Positions 53,620 through 63,873 of a DNA stretch of 64,000 nucleotides are shown in pieces (the stretch's first letter is position 1; each line of letters begins with the position of its first letter). Where the stretch lies: positions 38,052 through 102,051 of the forward strand of contig NZ_JAILYJ010000022.1 in NCBI RefSeq assembly GCF_019793465.1, written 5' to 3'. The translations under genes and the position numbers were made by a program. The notes below the pieces were generated by a model. It saw only the letters and a program-made list of their open reading frames with translations. It was not told the origin of the DNA and ran no database searches. Source of the DNA: Rhizobium croatiense. Lineage in GTDB: Bacteria > Pseudomonadota > Alphaproteobacteria > Rhizobiales > Rhizobiaceae.

Positions 53620-54723
53620 ATGGTGAAAATCACTGCGGCTGTCGCCGTGAAGCCAAAGAGCCCGCTGGAATTCCGTGAACTCGAACTGGCTGACCCCGAA
53701 GGCAACGAGATCCTGGTTCGCACGGTTGCGAGCGGGATCTGCCACACGGACTTGCTGCTTCGCGACGGTATTTTTGGCCCGCCGGCACCGGTGATCCCGG
53801 GGCACGAAGGCGTCGGCGTCGTCGAGGCGGTCGGACCAGAAGTTCAGAGCCTCAAAGTGGGTGATCACGTCGCACTGAGCCAGAGCTCATGCGGATTCTG
53901 CGCCGACTGCCGCCGTTCTCACCCAATGAACTGCCAAAACTATACCCAGTACAATCTTACGGGGCTTCGTCCGAATGGTAAGAAGGCATTGCTCTGCGAT
54001 GAAGTTGGCATTGGCAGCAATTTCGTGGGCCAGTCGTCCTTTGCGACGCATATCCTTGCGACTGAAAACAATGCAGCGCTTTTGCCGAAAACAGACCTCG
54101 ACCTTACCGACGCTGCGCCACTCGGGTGCGGCATGGCAACGGGTGCAGGAACAGTGATAAACGCGATGAAGCCGGAAATAGGGTCGACGATAGCCGTTTT
54201 CGGCGCAGGTGCTGTCGGCATGGCCGCCGTGATGGCCGCCAAAGTTCGTCGGTGCAGCAAGATTATCATCATAGATCTGAATCAGCAGAGGCTAGACATG
54301 GCCATGGGGCTTGGTGCCACACATGCGATCAACGGCAAAGATCCCGACGTAGTCAACCAGATCCATGCGCTGACGGGCGGCGGTGCCGACTTCGCGATCG
54401 ACGCAGTTGGCATCATTCCGGTTATTCTGAACTCGATCAAGTGCACCCGTGCCGGCGGGCACGTTGTCTTGCTCGGCCTCGACGCGCTCGGGAACGACAT
54501 TCCCATCCCCCTCGATCTAATGGTGTTCAATCGCAAGATCCAGGGTGCGATCCTTGGTGATCAGATTCCACAGCTGTTCATTCCGCAGATGATGGATCTT
54601 AATCAGGCTGGGCTTTTCCCCTTCCAAAAATTGATCACCAAGTATCCCTTCGAGAAGATCAACGAAGCGATCGCGGACGCCGAAGCCGGGCGAGTGATCA
54701 AGCCGGTCGTCGTTTTCAATTAG
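53620..54723 (+). CDS. Zinc-dependent alcohol dehydrogenase 3
   Basis: The product is 367 residues from ATG 53620 (AGGAGAAT upstream). ASGICHTDLLLRDG and GHEGVGVVEAVG form the catalytic zinc region. CGFCADCRRSHPMNC is the structural zinc site, and FGAGAVGMAA the NAD turn. It is more like dehydrogenase 2 (46574) than 1 (32283). Its place behind the second transporter suggests that it oxidises the imported compound or its first product. Confidence 0.92.
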   Translation: MVKITAAVAVKPKSPLEFRELELADPEGNEILVRTVASGICHTDLLLRDGIFGPPAPVIPGHEGVGVVEAVGPEVQSLKVGDHVALSQSSCGFCADCRRSHPMNCQNYTQYNLTGLRPNGKKALLCDEVGIGSNFVGQSSFATHILATENNAALLPKTDLDLTDAAPLGCGMATGAGTVINAMKPEIGSTIAVFGAGAVGMAAVMAAKVRRCSKIIIIDLNQQRLDMAMGLGATHAINGKDPDVVNQIHALTGGGADFAIDAVGIIPVILNSIKCTRAGGHVVLLGLDALGNDIPIPLDLMVFNRKIQGAILGDQIPQLFIPQMMDLNQAGLFPFQKLITKYPFEKINEAIADAEAGRVIKPVVVFN

Positions 54724-54735
54724 GAGCCAGCGCAA

Positions 54736-55047
54736 ATGACATCGAAGAAGTCAGAGGAACAGCACCTTGTCGTTGAATTCAAAACCACGTCCCAAAATCG
54801 AAATCGCGTAAAAGAACTCCTTCAGGAATTCATTGGACCCGCCCGCGAAGAGTCTGGTTGTCTCTACTACGACCTCTACCAGCGGTCGGACGATCCGAAC
54901 ACTTTCATCATCTTAGACGGCTGGCAGAATGAGGCGGCTGTCGTTGGCCATGGCGAACATCCTAATGTCAAGCGGGTGCTGGAGCCTCTTCTTCCACTGT
55001 TGGTGAGTCCACCGTCGATTAATGTAAATACCCGTATCAGCGACTGA
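54736..55047 (+). CDS. Antibiotic-biosynthesis-monooxygenase (ABM) domain protein, YgiN-like
   Basis: The product is 103 residues from ATG 54736, 12 bases after the dehydrogenase. LVVEFKTTSQNRNRVKELLQ, ESGCLYYDLYQRSDDPNTF and ILDGWQNEAAVVGH give the ferredoxin-like ABM pattern. Such proteins are cofactor-independent quinol or anthrone monooxygenases, or heme-handling enzymes. Followed by an NDH-2-like flavoprotein, a role with a quinone-type aromatic intermediate is possible but unproven. Confidence 0.88.
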   Translation: MTSKKSEEQHLVVEFKTTSQNRNRVKELLQEFIGPAREESGCLYYDLYQRSDDPNTFIILDGWQNEAAVVGHGEHPNVKRVLEPLLPLLVSPPSINVNTRISD

Positions 55048-55110
55048 TCGGGCGCAATGGCCATTTCTACGAGGCGCGCGCCCCGAGCGCGCAGGTTTGA
55101 GGGAGACGAA

Positions 55111-56376
55111 ATGGATACGCATCGAGTTGTCGTAGTCGGCGGTGGCTTTGCCGGACTCCAGTTAGCGAAGGACCTCAAGTGTCCCGACACTTCCATAACG
55201 ATCGTCGACAGGCGCAACCATCACCTCTTTCAACCGCTCCTCTACCAAGTTGCCACGACTGTATTGGCAACCTCGGAGATAGCCTGGCCCATCAGAGCAT
55301 TGTTCAGAGGACGAAAGGATGTATCGACGCTGCTGGGCGAGGTTGTTGGCGTTGATACCGAGGCACGCGTAGTATCGCTCAAGGATGGGAATGCTATTCC
55401 CTATGACACGCTCGTTCTCGCGACAGGTGCAAGGCACGCCTATTTTGGCCGGGACGAGTGGGAGCCGTTTGCGCCCGGGCTAAAGGCACTCGAAGACGCG
55501 ACGACCATCCGGCGGCGGCTTCTTCTCGCGTTTGAGAAGGCCGAATTGGAGGCTGATCCCGAACGGCGGAAGGCAATGCTCACGTTCAGCATAATCGGAG
55601 CAGGCCCGACAGGCGTGGAGATGGCTGGGATTATAGCGCAACTGGCCCAACGAACCCTTGTTGAGGAGTTCCGTAGCATCGACACCAGATCGGCGCGCAT
55701 CCTTCTCATCGAGGCAGGTCCACGTGTCCTACCCGTGTTCCCGGAAGCACTTTCGAGATATGCCGAGCAGTCGCTAATCAAGATGGGCGTCGAAGTGAGA
55801 ACAGGCATTCCCGTGACGGCATGCAACGAGAACGGCATCGCGATCGGAGATGAGTTCGTTTCAAGCCGGACCGTCATCTGGGCTGCGGGGGTGCAAGCGT
55901 CGAACGCCGCCGCCTGGGTCGGTGCTGAAAAGGACAGGGCGGGTAGGGCGGTCGTGCAGCCAGATCTGACTGTTGGCGGTAAGCCCGAGATTTTTATTAT
56001 TGGAGATACTGCCTCCGTGAAGGCCGCTGATGGAACACCCGTCCCCGGAGTGGCTCCCGCCGCCAAACAGCAAGGCAAATATGTCGCTTCGGTAATTGAA
56101 GCACGACGTCTGGGTACACCCACTCCAAGTGCGTTCAGATATAGGCATCTGGGAAACCTGGCTACCATCGGGCCGAATTCGGCTGTTATCGACTTTGGGA
56201 AGATCCGGCTCAAGGGCGGAATTGCATGGTGGATTTGGGGGCTTGCCCATATCTACTTCCTGATAGGTACGAGGAGCAGATTGGCAGTGGGACTAAGCTG
56301 GCTATGGATCTTTGTTTCCGGCCATCACTCCGCACGTTTGATCACGCAAAAAGAAACCTTAAAGGATGAGGTTTAG
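55111..56376 (+). CDS. NDH-2-like FAD-dependent NADH dehydrogenase
   Basis: The product is 421 residues from ATG 55111 (GAGGGAGA upstream); an earlier frame at 55057 is weaker. VVVVGGGFAGLQLAKDL is the FAD turn, FSIIGAGPTGVEMAG the NADH turn, and IFIIGDTASV the second FAD motif. The C-terminal hydrophobic stretches (WWIWGLAHIYFLIG; LSWLWIFVSGHH) suit membrane anchoring. It would pass electrons from NADH to quinone without proton pumping and so reoxidise NADH from the dehydrogenases. It is the last gene of the second ABC operon. Confidence 0.9.
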   Translation: MDTHRVVVVGGGFAGLQLAKDLKCPDTSITIVDRRNHHLFQPLLYQVATTVLATSEIAWPIRALFRGRKDVSTLLGEVVGVDTEARVVSLKDGNAIPYDTLVLATGARHAYFGRDEWEPFAPGLKALEDATTIRRRLLLAFEKAELEADPERRKAMLTFSIIGAGPTGVEMAGIIAQLAQRTLVEEFRSIDTRSARILLIEAGPRVLPVFPEALSRYAEQSLIKMGVEVRTGIPVTACNENGIAIGDEFVSSRTVIWAAGVQASNAAAWVGAEKDRAGRAVVQPDLTVGGKPEIFIIGDTASVKAADGTPVPGVAPAAKQQGKYVASVIEARRLGTPTPSAFRYRHLGNLATIGPNSAVIDFGKIRLKGGIAWWIWGLAHIYFLIGTRSRLAVGLSWLWIFVSGHHSARLITQKETLKDEV

Positions 56377-56672
56377 TCGCTAGCGCGAGCACGCCCGAGT
56401 CTGCTGGGCCGTGAATGGAGACCATCAAAGGCCAGACATTTGGGAATCGGTTGCGAAGCGATGGTTGGCAGCAGGTAACAATTCTGTCGGAGTTCCATAT
56501 ATAACAATGATTGATCTTCGCACTATCAACTTAGGCGACTTCGACTGCGTCGAATTCACGGCGAGGACTGGCCGCGACAAGTCAATTGCCCTGTCCGCCT
56601 GTCGTTAGCGATAGGCGGGCCTCATGCTTGAATACCGTTTCGGGAAGGAAGTGATGATGTGGAGAGTTGAGA

Positions 56673-57638
56673 GTGTCCCCCTCTAAGATTGACCATTTCT
56701 CGCTCAAAGGTACCTGCAGCGAGGAACTCGCGGCAGCGCTTTCGAGGCTTTCCCCGCAATCTGAAGCGCATGTACATGGCGATAAGACGATCGCCTACGA
56801 TGTACATGCGATTACCAATGGTCCGATTGCAGTTATTGCCGCGCACTACGAGGGCGACCTAACCGTCCAGCACCGGGGACCGGCGGAGGCAAACATCATC
56901 ATGCTTCCACTACATGGGCGATCGGTCGTTACCGTTGACGGCAGACAAATCCCGTCAGAGGGAACGCGGGGCGTTTTCGTGAACAGTATGTCGGCGAGTA
57001 CGACCCAATTCATTGGGCCCAGGAAACATTTGGGGCTTAGGATCGCCCATGATGAGCTGACGCGCCGTTTGGGATGTCGGCTCAATACGCCAATAAGAGG
57101 CAGCCTCGATTTTTCGCCAGAAATCGACCTATCGGTCGGGTTCGGCTCCCTTTTGGTTCAACTGGTACCAGTGCTGTATGCTGGATTACGAGACGGAACC
57201 CTCCTTCAATCACCGATAGCACTTCATCACCTCACTGAAACGACGATGGAGCTTTTGATCGAAGCTGCGCAGCATCGCTACTCATCTGAGTTATGCCGCG
57301 TTGCTGAATCACCCTTACCCAAGGCCGTTAAGCGGGCGGTCGACTATATGCGTGCCAATATTACTCGGCCGCTATCTCTTGAGGAAATCGCAACGGCTTG
57401 TGGCGTAAGCCGACGCACTCTTCAAAGCGGTTTTCGCAACTTTCGGAATACGACCCCTCTGGCATTCCTGCAGCACCTACGGTTGGAATTAGTGCATCAG
57501 GAACTGATGACAGGCGAACCTGGCCTCTCGGTCACGCAGGTCGCTCTGAAATGGGGCTTCGTGCATAGAGGCAGATTTTCTGCGGACTATCGCAAGCGCT
57601 ATGGGGTACTTCCCTCGGAAACATTGCGTATATCATAA
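56673..57638 (+). CDS. AraC-family transcriptional regulator 2
   Basis: The product is 321 residues from GTG 56673, chosen for GGAGAG at 56661-56666. The N-terminal ~200 residues form an AraC-binding-like domain. The C-terminal helix-turn-helix pair is SLEEIATACGVSRRTLQSGF and LSVTQVALKWGFVHRGRFSA. It is a paralogue of the regulator at 20994 and again stands next to a chemoreceptor and a c-di-GMP gene. No regulon operator precedes it. Confidence 0.88.
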   Translation: MSPSKIDHFSLKGTCSEELAAALSRLSPQSEAHVHGDKTIAYDVHAITNGPIAVIAAHYEGDLTVQHRGPAEANIIMLPLHGRSVVTVDGRQIPSEGTRGVFVNSMSASTTQFIGPRKHLGLRIAHDELTRRLGCRLNTPIRGSLDFSPEIDLSVGFGSLLVQLVPVLYAGLRDGTLLQSPIALHHLTETTMELLIEAAQHRYSSELCRVAESPLPKAVKRAVDYMRANITRPLSLEEIATACGVSRRTLQSGFRNFRNTTPLAFLQHLRLELVHQELMTGEPGLSVTQVALKWGFVHRGRFSADYRKRYGVLPSETLRIS

Positions 57639-57930
57639 GCAGATTGCGCCGACCGAGCTACGATCAGCCGGCACGCTCGACCGTCCTCAAGGCTTGCAGC
57701 AACAGCACTCTCCAGAAAAGCCGACTGCCTCGGCCCAAGATCTGTCTTGCAGATGATCCCCTGAACGCGACGATGTTCCGATCTGCGCAACGCAGTTCAA
57801 GACCACTACAGGGGTTAATCTTATAGTAATTATGCCGAGGTCATCTCACACATAGCGGTCAATGTCGCAATGTTCTGGACCGCGTCGCTAATGGAAGCCG
57901 GTGTAATTTATAGTCGTCTATGAGGAACAT

Positions 57931-60192
57931 ATGTCGAGACTGCCGCTATCTCTACTTTTAATGATTTTGGCAATTATCCCGTTGACGGCGTTCGTAATCA
58001 TCGGAGTATCAACATCACTGGGATATTACCGAGAATACTCTACCTTCCGCAGCGCACAAACAACGCAGCGACTTGGGCGGGAAGGCGGATTCCTCGCCCA
58101 AGCTATAGCGGCGGAAGCGTTTGCAGGCGCCGACGTGCGTCGGGCAAAGCAAGCTGCATCGGACAGGGCTTTTACAGCGGTCTTTTCCGCTTACGACTCT
58201 TGGAAAAAGGCATTCGACGATCCGGCCATAGAACGGGCGGTACAGATCATTCGTGAAAGGCGGGACAATATCGATAGCTTCCGCCGGCGCGTCGATGACG
58301 GAACGGCTAGCGAGGCGGAGGGAGCTGTTGCTTTGCGCCCAGCTGCCCTTGCGGGCTTGGAGCTCGTCCGTCGCACTGGGGCGACTGTCAATGATTTGGA
58401 TTTAGCACGCCAAATTACCGGTTTTCACGCGCTCATGCAGATCACGGAAGCTAGTTTGCTGGAGATCAGGCCCGGCCGAGCCTACGTCAAAAATTCAGCC
58501 ATGTCCGTCGATCTATTTTCGTCCCTCTTACAGTCAAAAAATCTAAAGCAGCTTTATGTGCCTGCGATGCAGGAATTTCTCCCCGCCGATCTCGTCAAAT
58601 CTTATGACGACTTCGAGGCCAGCGCCGCAGGCAAGTTCATCGCGGGCGTTCGCGATCAGATGTATGCAAACCAGCCGGGCGTTTCCTTCCCCCCCGAGAC
58701 GTTGGATCGATGGAATGAAATCACCCAACAGCGGGCTGCTTTGTTGACCGCACTCATTATGCGCACCGGCGACGAGTTGGACGAGATGGCATTTCAGCGT
58801 TACGCCGATCTTCGCAATGCCTTTATCGGCTACTCCGGCGCCACGCTTCTGATCATGTCTACGGTACTCATTTTGTGCATTTCGGTCGTTCGGAGAATTT
58901 CAAGCTCCATTCGGACTCTGACAAGCCGAATGAAGGCACTCGCAGAAGGCGATACGTCGGCGCCGGTGCCCTTGACGATCCGACGCGACGAGATCGGGGA
59001 CATGGCGCGTTGCCTTGAGTTTTTCCGCGGCGCGGCCATACAGAAAAGTAACCTGGAGACATCCGCGGAAGCTGAGCGCATTCGTTCTGACCAAGAGAAG
59101 CTGGATATTCAGGTAAGGGCGGAAAAAGAAGCAGAAGAGCGCCTCATCCGAGCGACGACGGCATTGGCAACCGGGTTGAAGCGGATGGCGGATGGAGACT
59201 TGATTTATGAAATTGAGGAGCCGTTAGCGCCACAGTTTGAAAGTTTGCGCAGGGATTTCAACGCTTCCATTCGTCAGCTCCGGGACGTGCTTGTTACCGT
59301 CGGCCATTCAGTCGAAACGGTCACGAATGGCAGCTCGGGCGTCTCGGCCGCATCTGAAAATCTTTCAAGACGCACGGAGCAGCAGGCGGCTTCGCTCGAG
59401 GAAACTGCAGCGGCGTTGGAGGAGATAACCGTCAACGTTGCATCGACCACGAAGAGGACGGCTGAGGCGCGCGGAGCCGTCCAACAGATGCGAGATCATG
59501 CGGAAATGTCCGGTCGGGTTGTACGCGATGCTATCGGCGCCATGAATCGCATTGAAAACTCCTCCAAGCAGATTTCCCAGATCATCAGCGTCATCGACGC
59601 GATCGCCTTCCAAACGAACCTCCTGGCGCTGAACGCCGGCGTCGAAGCAGCGCGTGCTGGCGACGCGGGAAAAGGCTTTGCGGTTGTTGCCCAGGAGGTC
59701 AGGGAGCTTGCACAGCGCTCAGCGACAGCGGCAAAAGAAATCAAGGATCTCATCGGCAATTCAGCTCTTGCCGTCGACGAAGGCGTAAGGCTCGTGAGTG
59801 AAACCGGATCGGGCCTGAGAACGATTGAAGAGCTTGTGCAGGATGTAAATCTTCATATGGACGCAATCGCAACGGCCTCCCAGGAACAATCGTCGGGCCT
59901 GCGCGAGATCAACGGCGCGGTTAACCATATGGACCATGCCACTCAAGAAAATGCGAGCATGGTCGCGGAGATGAATACTGCAGGATCGCACCTCGCTCAA
60001 GAGAGCCAAAGCCTAGCCGCACTGTTGAAACATTTCCACTTCAAAGACGAGAGCGGGAAGCCACAGAAGGTCACGGGCGAACTTGGGAAGAGCTTCCCGC
60101 CCGGTCAGACAATGGTTGACCGCGGAGACTATCCGATGCGCCGTGGTAACCTGGTGCTCGCGCCTTCGAATGATGATTGGCAAGCGTTCTAA
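57931..60192 (+). CDS. Methyl-accepting chemotaxis protein 3
   Basis: The product is 753 residues from ATG 57931 behind GAGGAAC. A membrane segment lies at about 7-30. The ~270-residue periplasmic domain has the features of a nitrate/nitrite-sensing-type (NIT-like) helical domain near GREGGFLAQAIAAEAF; this is tentative. A second membrane segment is at about 300-322. HAMP domains (MKALAEGDTSAPV; LKRMADGDLIYEI) and the tip FQTNLLALNAGVEAARAGDA follow. The final DWQAF fits the CheR/CheB tether xWxxF. Confidence 0.92.
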   Translation: MSRLPLSLLLMILAIIPLTAFVIIGVSTSLGYYREYSTFRSAQTTQRLGREGGFLAQAIAAEAFAGADVRRAKQAASDRAFTAVFSAYDSWKKAFDDPAIERAVQIIRERRDNIDSFRRRVDDGTASEAEGAVALRPAALAGLELVRRTGATVNDLDLARQITGFHALMQITEASLLEIRPGRAYVKNSAMSVDLFSSLLQSKNLKQLYVPAMQEFLPADLVKSYDDFEASAAGKFIAGVRDQMYANQPGVSFPPETLDRWNEITQQRAALLTALIMRTGDELDEMAFQRYADLRNAFIGYSGATLLIMSTVLILCISVVRRISSSIRTLTSRMKALAEGDTSAPVPLTIRRDEIGDMARCLEFFRGAAIQKSNLETSAEAERIRSDQEKLDIQVRAEKEAEERLIRATTALATGLKRMADGDLIYEIEEPLAPQFESLRRDFNASIRQLRDVLVTVGHSVETVTNGSSGVSAASENLSRRTEQQAASLEETAAALEEITVNVASTTKRTAEARGAVQQMRDHAEMSGRVVRDAIGAMNRIENSSKQISQIISVIDAIAFQTNLLALNAGVEAARAGDAGKGFAVVAQEVRELAQRSATAAKEIKDLIGNSALAVDEGVRLVSETGSGLRTIEELVQDVNLHMDAIATASQEQSSGLREINGAVNHMDHATQENASMVAEMNTAGSHLAQESQSLAALLKHFHFKDESGKPQKVTGELGKSFPPGQTMVDRGDYPMRRGNLVLAPSNDDWQAF

Positions 60193-60367
60193 ATGATATG
60201 GGCGGCGTCGCCGACCACATGCAAATACACGTCTTTGATGATTCTGAATGAGAGCGATATCCCGGTGGGGTAGCGGCATGGTACTCCGCCAAATGACTTG
60301 TGCGGTCCTAACAAAATGCTGGCTTGACGCATGATTGCTCAGCCACGTGACAAAGCAGGACAGGCAC

Positions 60368-63166
60368 ATGAAACACGTACGTCAATCGGAACGCACATCC
60401 CGCCCCGAACAGCCTGTGGAAGTGCAGATGCCGACTGATGCTCAAATCGACCAGGGGCGTGGAGCCTTCCGCAACGCGGTCAATGCCAGCCCTCCGCTTG
60501 CCACGGGCACGGCCCCGCCATTTTCGGAAGCCTCCGTTGTCCGGCCATCGCACGGTCACGACGCAGATGTCGCAAGTCTGAAGCAACCGTTTGAGAAGGC
60601 TTTCCGGGCGAATCCGCGGCATCCTGCGACAAACATCGACTTGCCATTCAACGCCGAAGAGATGTCCAGTGCCGTCGTACTCGACGCGATCCCGTTACCC
60701 GTCTTCTTCAAAAACAGAGATGGGATACACCTTGGTTGCAACAGGGCCTTCGAAAGCTTCTCCGGCCGCTCAAAGGGAGATATTATCGGAAAAACCGTTT
60801 TCGATTTGGTGCCCGCACCCATAGCCGAGACGTATGCCGCGTTGGACGAGGCGCTTTTTGCAAATGGCGGTGTTCAGCAATATGAAGCAAAGGCCACCAC
60901 CGAGAATGGTGGTGTCGTTGATCTTTTACTCAGCAAGACCGCAATCACTGATATCGCTGGTAACAGGATCGGCTTGGTTGGCGCGATGTTGGACATCACA
61001 GAGCGAAAACGTGCGGAGCATGATCTCAAAGAGGCTCTTGAATTCGCAGAGGGAATTATTGCCGCCATTCCTGACGTTCTGTTCGAGGTAAATGCCGACG
61101 GTCGCTACCTGCAGGTCTGGGCAAGGAATCAGGAGATCCTGGCGCAGCGAAAAGAAGTGCTGCTCGGCAAGCTTGTCCGCGATGTGCTCCCTCCAGATCA
61201 GGCCGACATCGCTATGCTGGCTCTTGAAGAAGCCGATGAAACCGGCGCCTCCTACGGTCGTTGTGTCCGTATAGCCCTACCAAACGGCGAATCCCGTTGG
61301 TTTGAACTGTCGGTCGCAAGGCGACCAAGCAGCAATCACTCAACCGTCACTTTTCTGGTGTTATCTCGCGATATTACCGAACGAAAGCACGCCGAGGGCA
61401 CGACTATTGAAGCTCGGGCTCGCCTCCTAAGTGTCCTGCAGACCATTCCGGATATGGTATGGCTGAAAGACGTAACAGGCAAATATCTGTTGTGCAATCA
61501 TGCCTTCGAAGAATTGGTCGGCAAGGCAGAAGCGGAAATCGTCGGGAAAACGGATTATGACCTGTTTACTCCCGAACTCGCCCAGTTTTTTCGTGACAAG
61601 GATGAGGAGGCCATGCAAGCCGGCCGTATTCTCATCAATGAGGAACGGTTTACCGCTCACGAGGACGGTCGATCAACGCTTTTGGAGACTCGTAAGGTTC
61701 CGGTATTCACGGGGGGAAAGCTGATGGGGATCCTCGGCGTCGCCCGCGATATCACCGAACTGGACACGTCCCGTAAGAAAATCCATCAGATGGCATTCTA
61801 CGATTCTCTGACCGGCCTGCCTAACCGGACACTTTTCAATGAACGGCTACGCGAGATGATCGGGGACGCGGCTTCGGCGGGCCAGCGAGCCGGGGTGATG
61901 CTGATCGATATGGACCATTTCAAAGCGATCAATGACACTATGGGACATCCCGTCGGTGACGAGTTGCTGCGGCAGGTGGCGACACGCATGAAAAAAGGCG
62001 TCCGTGCCAGCGACACCGTGGCGAGACTCGGTGGAGATGAATTTGCAGTCTTGCTGCCCAATGTTCAGGACAATGACGATTTGGCTCAAATTGCCAGCAG
62101 AATGCTTGCCGCATTCGGCGAACGCTTCATGCTTTCCGACAGGGAGATCTTTGTATCCTGCAGCATCGGGATATCGGTATTTCCAAATGACGGCGACGCT
62201 CCCGACGATTTGGTGAAATATGCGGATTCTGCGATGTATTTGGCGAAGCGCTCGGGGCGTAGCAACTTCCGCTTCTACTCAAAGGATCTCACGATTGGGG
62301 CTGAAAAGCGCCTAGCGCTAGAATCAGACCTACGCCTAGCTTTGAAACATGAGCAACTTGAACTCCATTATCAGCCAAAGGTCCTATTGGACAACGGAAA
62401 GGTGATCGGTTCAGAAGCACTGCTACGATGGCATCATCCGAAGATGGGAATGATCCCTCCGGGAGAATTCATAGGTGTCGCCGAGGAAACGGGATTGATC
62501 ATCGATCTTGGACGATGGGTGCTGCATGAGGCGTGTTGCACGGCTGCCGTCATGAATGCAGATGGACTGCCCCCGCACAAGATTGCGATAAATTTGTCTC
62601 CTAAGCAGTTTCAATGCCCGCGTTTGTCGCAAACGGTGGCGGACGTATTGCAGGAAACCGGTTGTCGTGCGGAGTGGATCGAGGTTGAAATAACTGAGAG
62701 TCTCCTGCTCCATAACTGCGAGGGCGTTTCGACGACACTCTCTCAATTGCATGCGAGCGGAATTTCCATAGCGATCGATGATTTCGGCACCGGCTACTCA
62801 TCTCTGAGCTATTTGGCTAACTTTCCCATTGATACCCTCAAAATTGACCGGTCATTCATCAATCGATCCGACAAGCGAAGTAGAGAACTGGTCAAGGCAA
62901 TTCTCTCAATTGCGCGCTGCCTAGGGCAAAATGTAGTCGCTGAGGGCGTGGAGACGGTCGATCAAGAAAAATTCTTGGCTGAAAGCGGCTGCGCTGTGGC
63001 ACAGGGGTTCTACTATAGCAAGCCCATCCCGAAGTCCGAACTTCTCGCTGCAAACGCAGTGCTCGAGTTCTCTCGCGGTGATTCCCATCTTACGCCGATG
63101 CCCGCAGAGGAAGGGGTGGCACTCATGCGCTTGCCTCCCGCATCTGTTGGGACCCGAACCGCGTGA
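60368..63166 (+). CDS. PAS-GGDEF-EAL c-di-GMP signalling protein 2
   Basis: The product is 932 residues from ATG 60368; an upstream TTG at 60335 would add 11. A long, low-complexity N-terminal tail (about 1-100) is followed by three PAS-like domains. The GGDEF domain has LGGDEFAVL with DMDHFKAINDTMGHPVGD before it, and the EAL domain has EALLRW, IDDFGTGYSSL and VAEGVET. It follows protein 1 (28475) from the first PAS onward and differs mainly by the tail. Both catalytic sites look intact. Confidence 0.92.
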   Translation: MKHVRQSERTSRPEQPVEVQMPTDAQIDQGRGAFRNAVNASPPLATGTAPPFSEASVVRPSHGHDADVASLKQPFEKAFRANPRHPATNIDLPFNAEEMSSAVVLDAIPLPVFFKNRDGIHLGCNRAFESFSGRSKGDIIGKTVFDLVPAPIAETYAALDEALFANGGVQQYEAKATTENGGVVDLLLSKTAITDIAGNRIGLVGAMLDITERKRAEHDLKEALEFAEGIIAAIPDVLFEVNADGRYLQVWARNQEILAQRKEVLLGKLVRDVLPPDQADIAMLALEEADETGASYGRCVRIALPNGESRWFELSVARRPSSNHSTVTFLVLSRDITERKHAEGTTIEARARLLSVLQTIPDMVWLKDVTGKYLLCNHAFEELVGKAEAEIVGKTDYDLFTPELAQFFRDKDEEAMQAGRILINEERFTAHEDGRSTLLETRKVPVFTGGKLMGILGVARDITELDTSRKKIHQMAFYDSLTGLPNRTLFNERLREMIGDAASAGQRAGVMLIDMDHFKAINDTMGHPVGDELLRQVATRMKKGVRASDTVARLGGDEFAVLLPNVQDNDDLAQIASRMLAAFGERFMLSDREIFVSCSIGISVFPNDGDAPDDLVKYADSAMYLAKRSGRSNFRFYSKDLTIGAEKRLALESDLRLALKHEQLELHYQPKVLLDNGKVIGSEALLRWHHPKMGMIPPGEFIGVAEETGLIIDLGRWVLHEACCTAAVMNADGLPPHKIAINLSPKQFQCPRLSQTVADVLQETGCRAEWIEVEITESLLLHNCEGVSTTLSQLHASGISIAIDDFGTGYSSLSYLANFPIDTLKIDRSFINRSDKRSRELVKAILSIARCLGQNVVAEGVETVDQEKFLAESGCAVAQGFYYSKPIPKSELLAANAVLEFSRGDSHLTPMPAEEGVALMRLPPASVGTRTA

Positions 63167-63444
63167 AGCCTACGGCTAACAGCGCGCAGGATCCACGCCA
63201 CCTGCGGCGCTGTTTATACCGCACTCATCCAACGGAAGCCCAAACTACTCTGGGCGATTGGATAAAACGCGGACCAATAGGAACTACTTAAAACTTCAGG
63301 TGCTTTGATGTTCCGAAATATGCAGGCCCTGTACCGAATTGCGCGACGAAACATACGTTGACGTGTTTTCGCTTTCGATTGCCATTGCAAAGACTTGCCC
63401 AGTACAATCTACTATTCTGCGTCAATATCGTCAAAAGCATAACC
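63167..63444. other. 278 bp intergenic, no gene seen
   Basis: No domain-bearing frame. It precedes the small gene at 63445. Confidence 0.3.
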
Positions 63445-63651
63445 GTGCAAAAGCTCATCCCATTTCCCCATCCGAATAGAAGTTCTGCGGATTTGAAAAG
63501 TTCAACTGCGAATTCGAATGGCTCCGGACATTTCGACATCATCCAATCGCTGAAATCGGAACTTCACGATTTGGCTAGTGCCGTAAATCAGTTGGAGGCG
63601 CTATGTGAGTCATACCGATCCCAAGCTGATACGTGCTCGCAACCTGACTGA
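63445..63651 (+). CDS. Small hypothetical protein, 68 aa
   Basis: From GTG 63445 the product is MQKLIPFPHPN, then a Ser-rich middle, then DIIQSLKSELHDLASAVNQL, a helix-prone end with Cys at two places. No known domain. Its architecture and genomic place parallel the small protein at 20738. A longer frame to 63358 exists; the start is uncertain. Confidence 0.45.
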   Translation: MQKLIPFPHPNRSSADLKSSTANSNGSGHFDIIQSLKSELHDLASAVNQLEALCESYRSQADTCSQPD

Positions 63652-63873
63652 ACGACTGAGCGTCCGCGCTTGTCATCGTATTCCCTATGACCCTCTCTGG
63701 GCGTGGCGGCCAGTGGTTCGTTGAATCTTGCCAAACGTTCCCGGATCCCACCACTTCCCGAACACGGGAGCTTCAATTCGATCAACTCGAAACTTTCGGC
63801 CATTTGAACGGGTGGCGGAAAAAAACGCCAGCGATTGCGCCGTGATTTCGTAATGGTTCTGCCTATTTGCTGA

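Noticed and set aside
60108..60126. Operator-like TCAGACAATGGTTGAC near the end of chemoreceptor 3
   Set aside because: It is within codons of the receptor tail, lacks the GATTGTCTG core symmetry and is probably chance.
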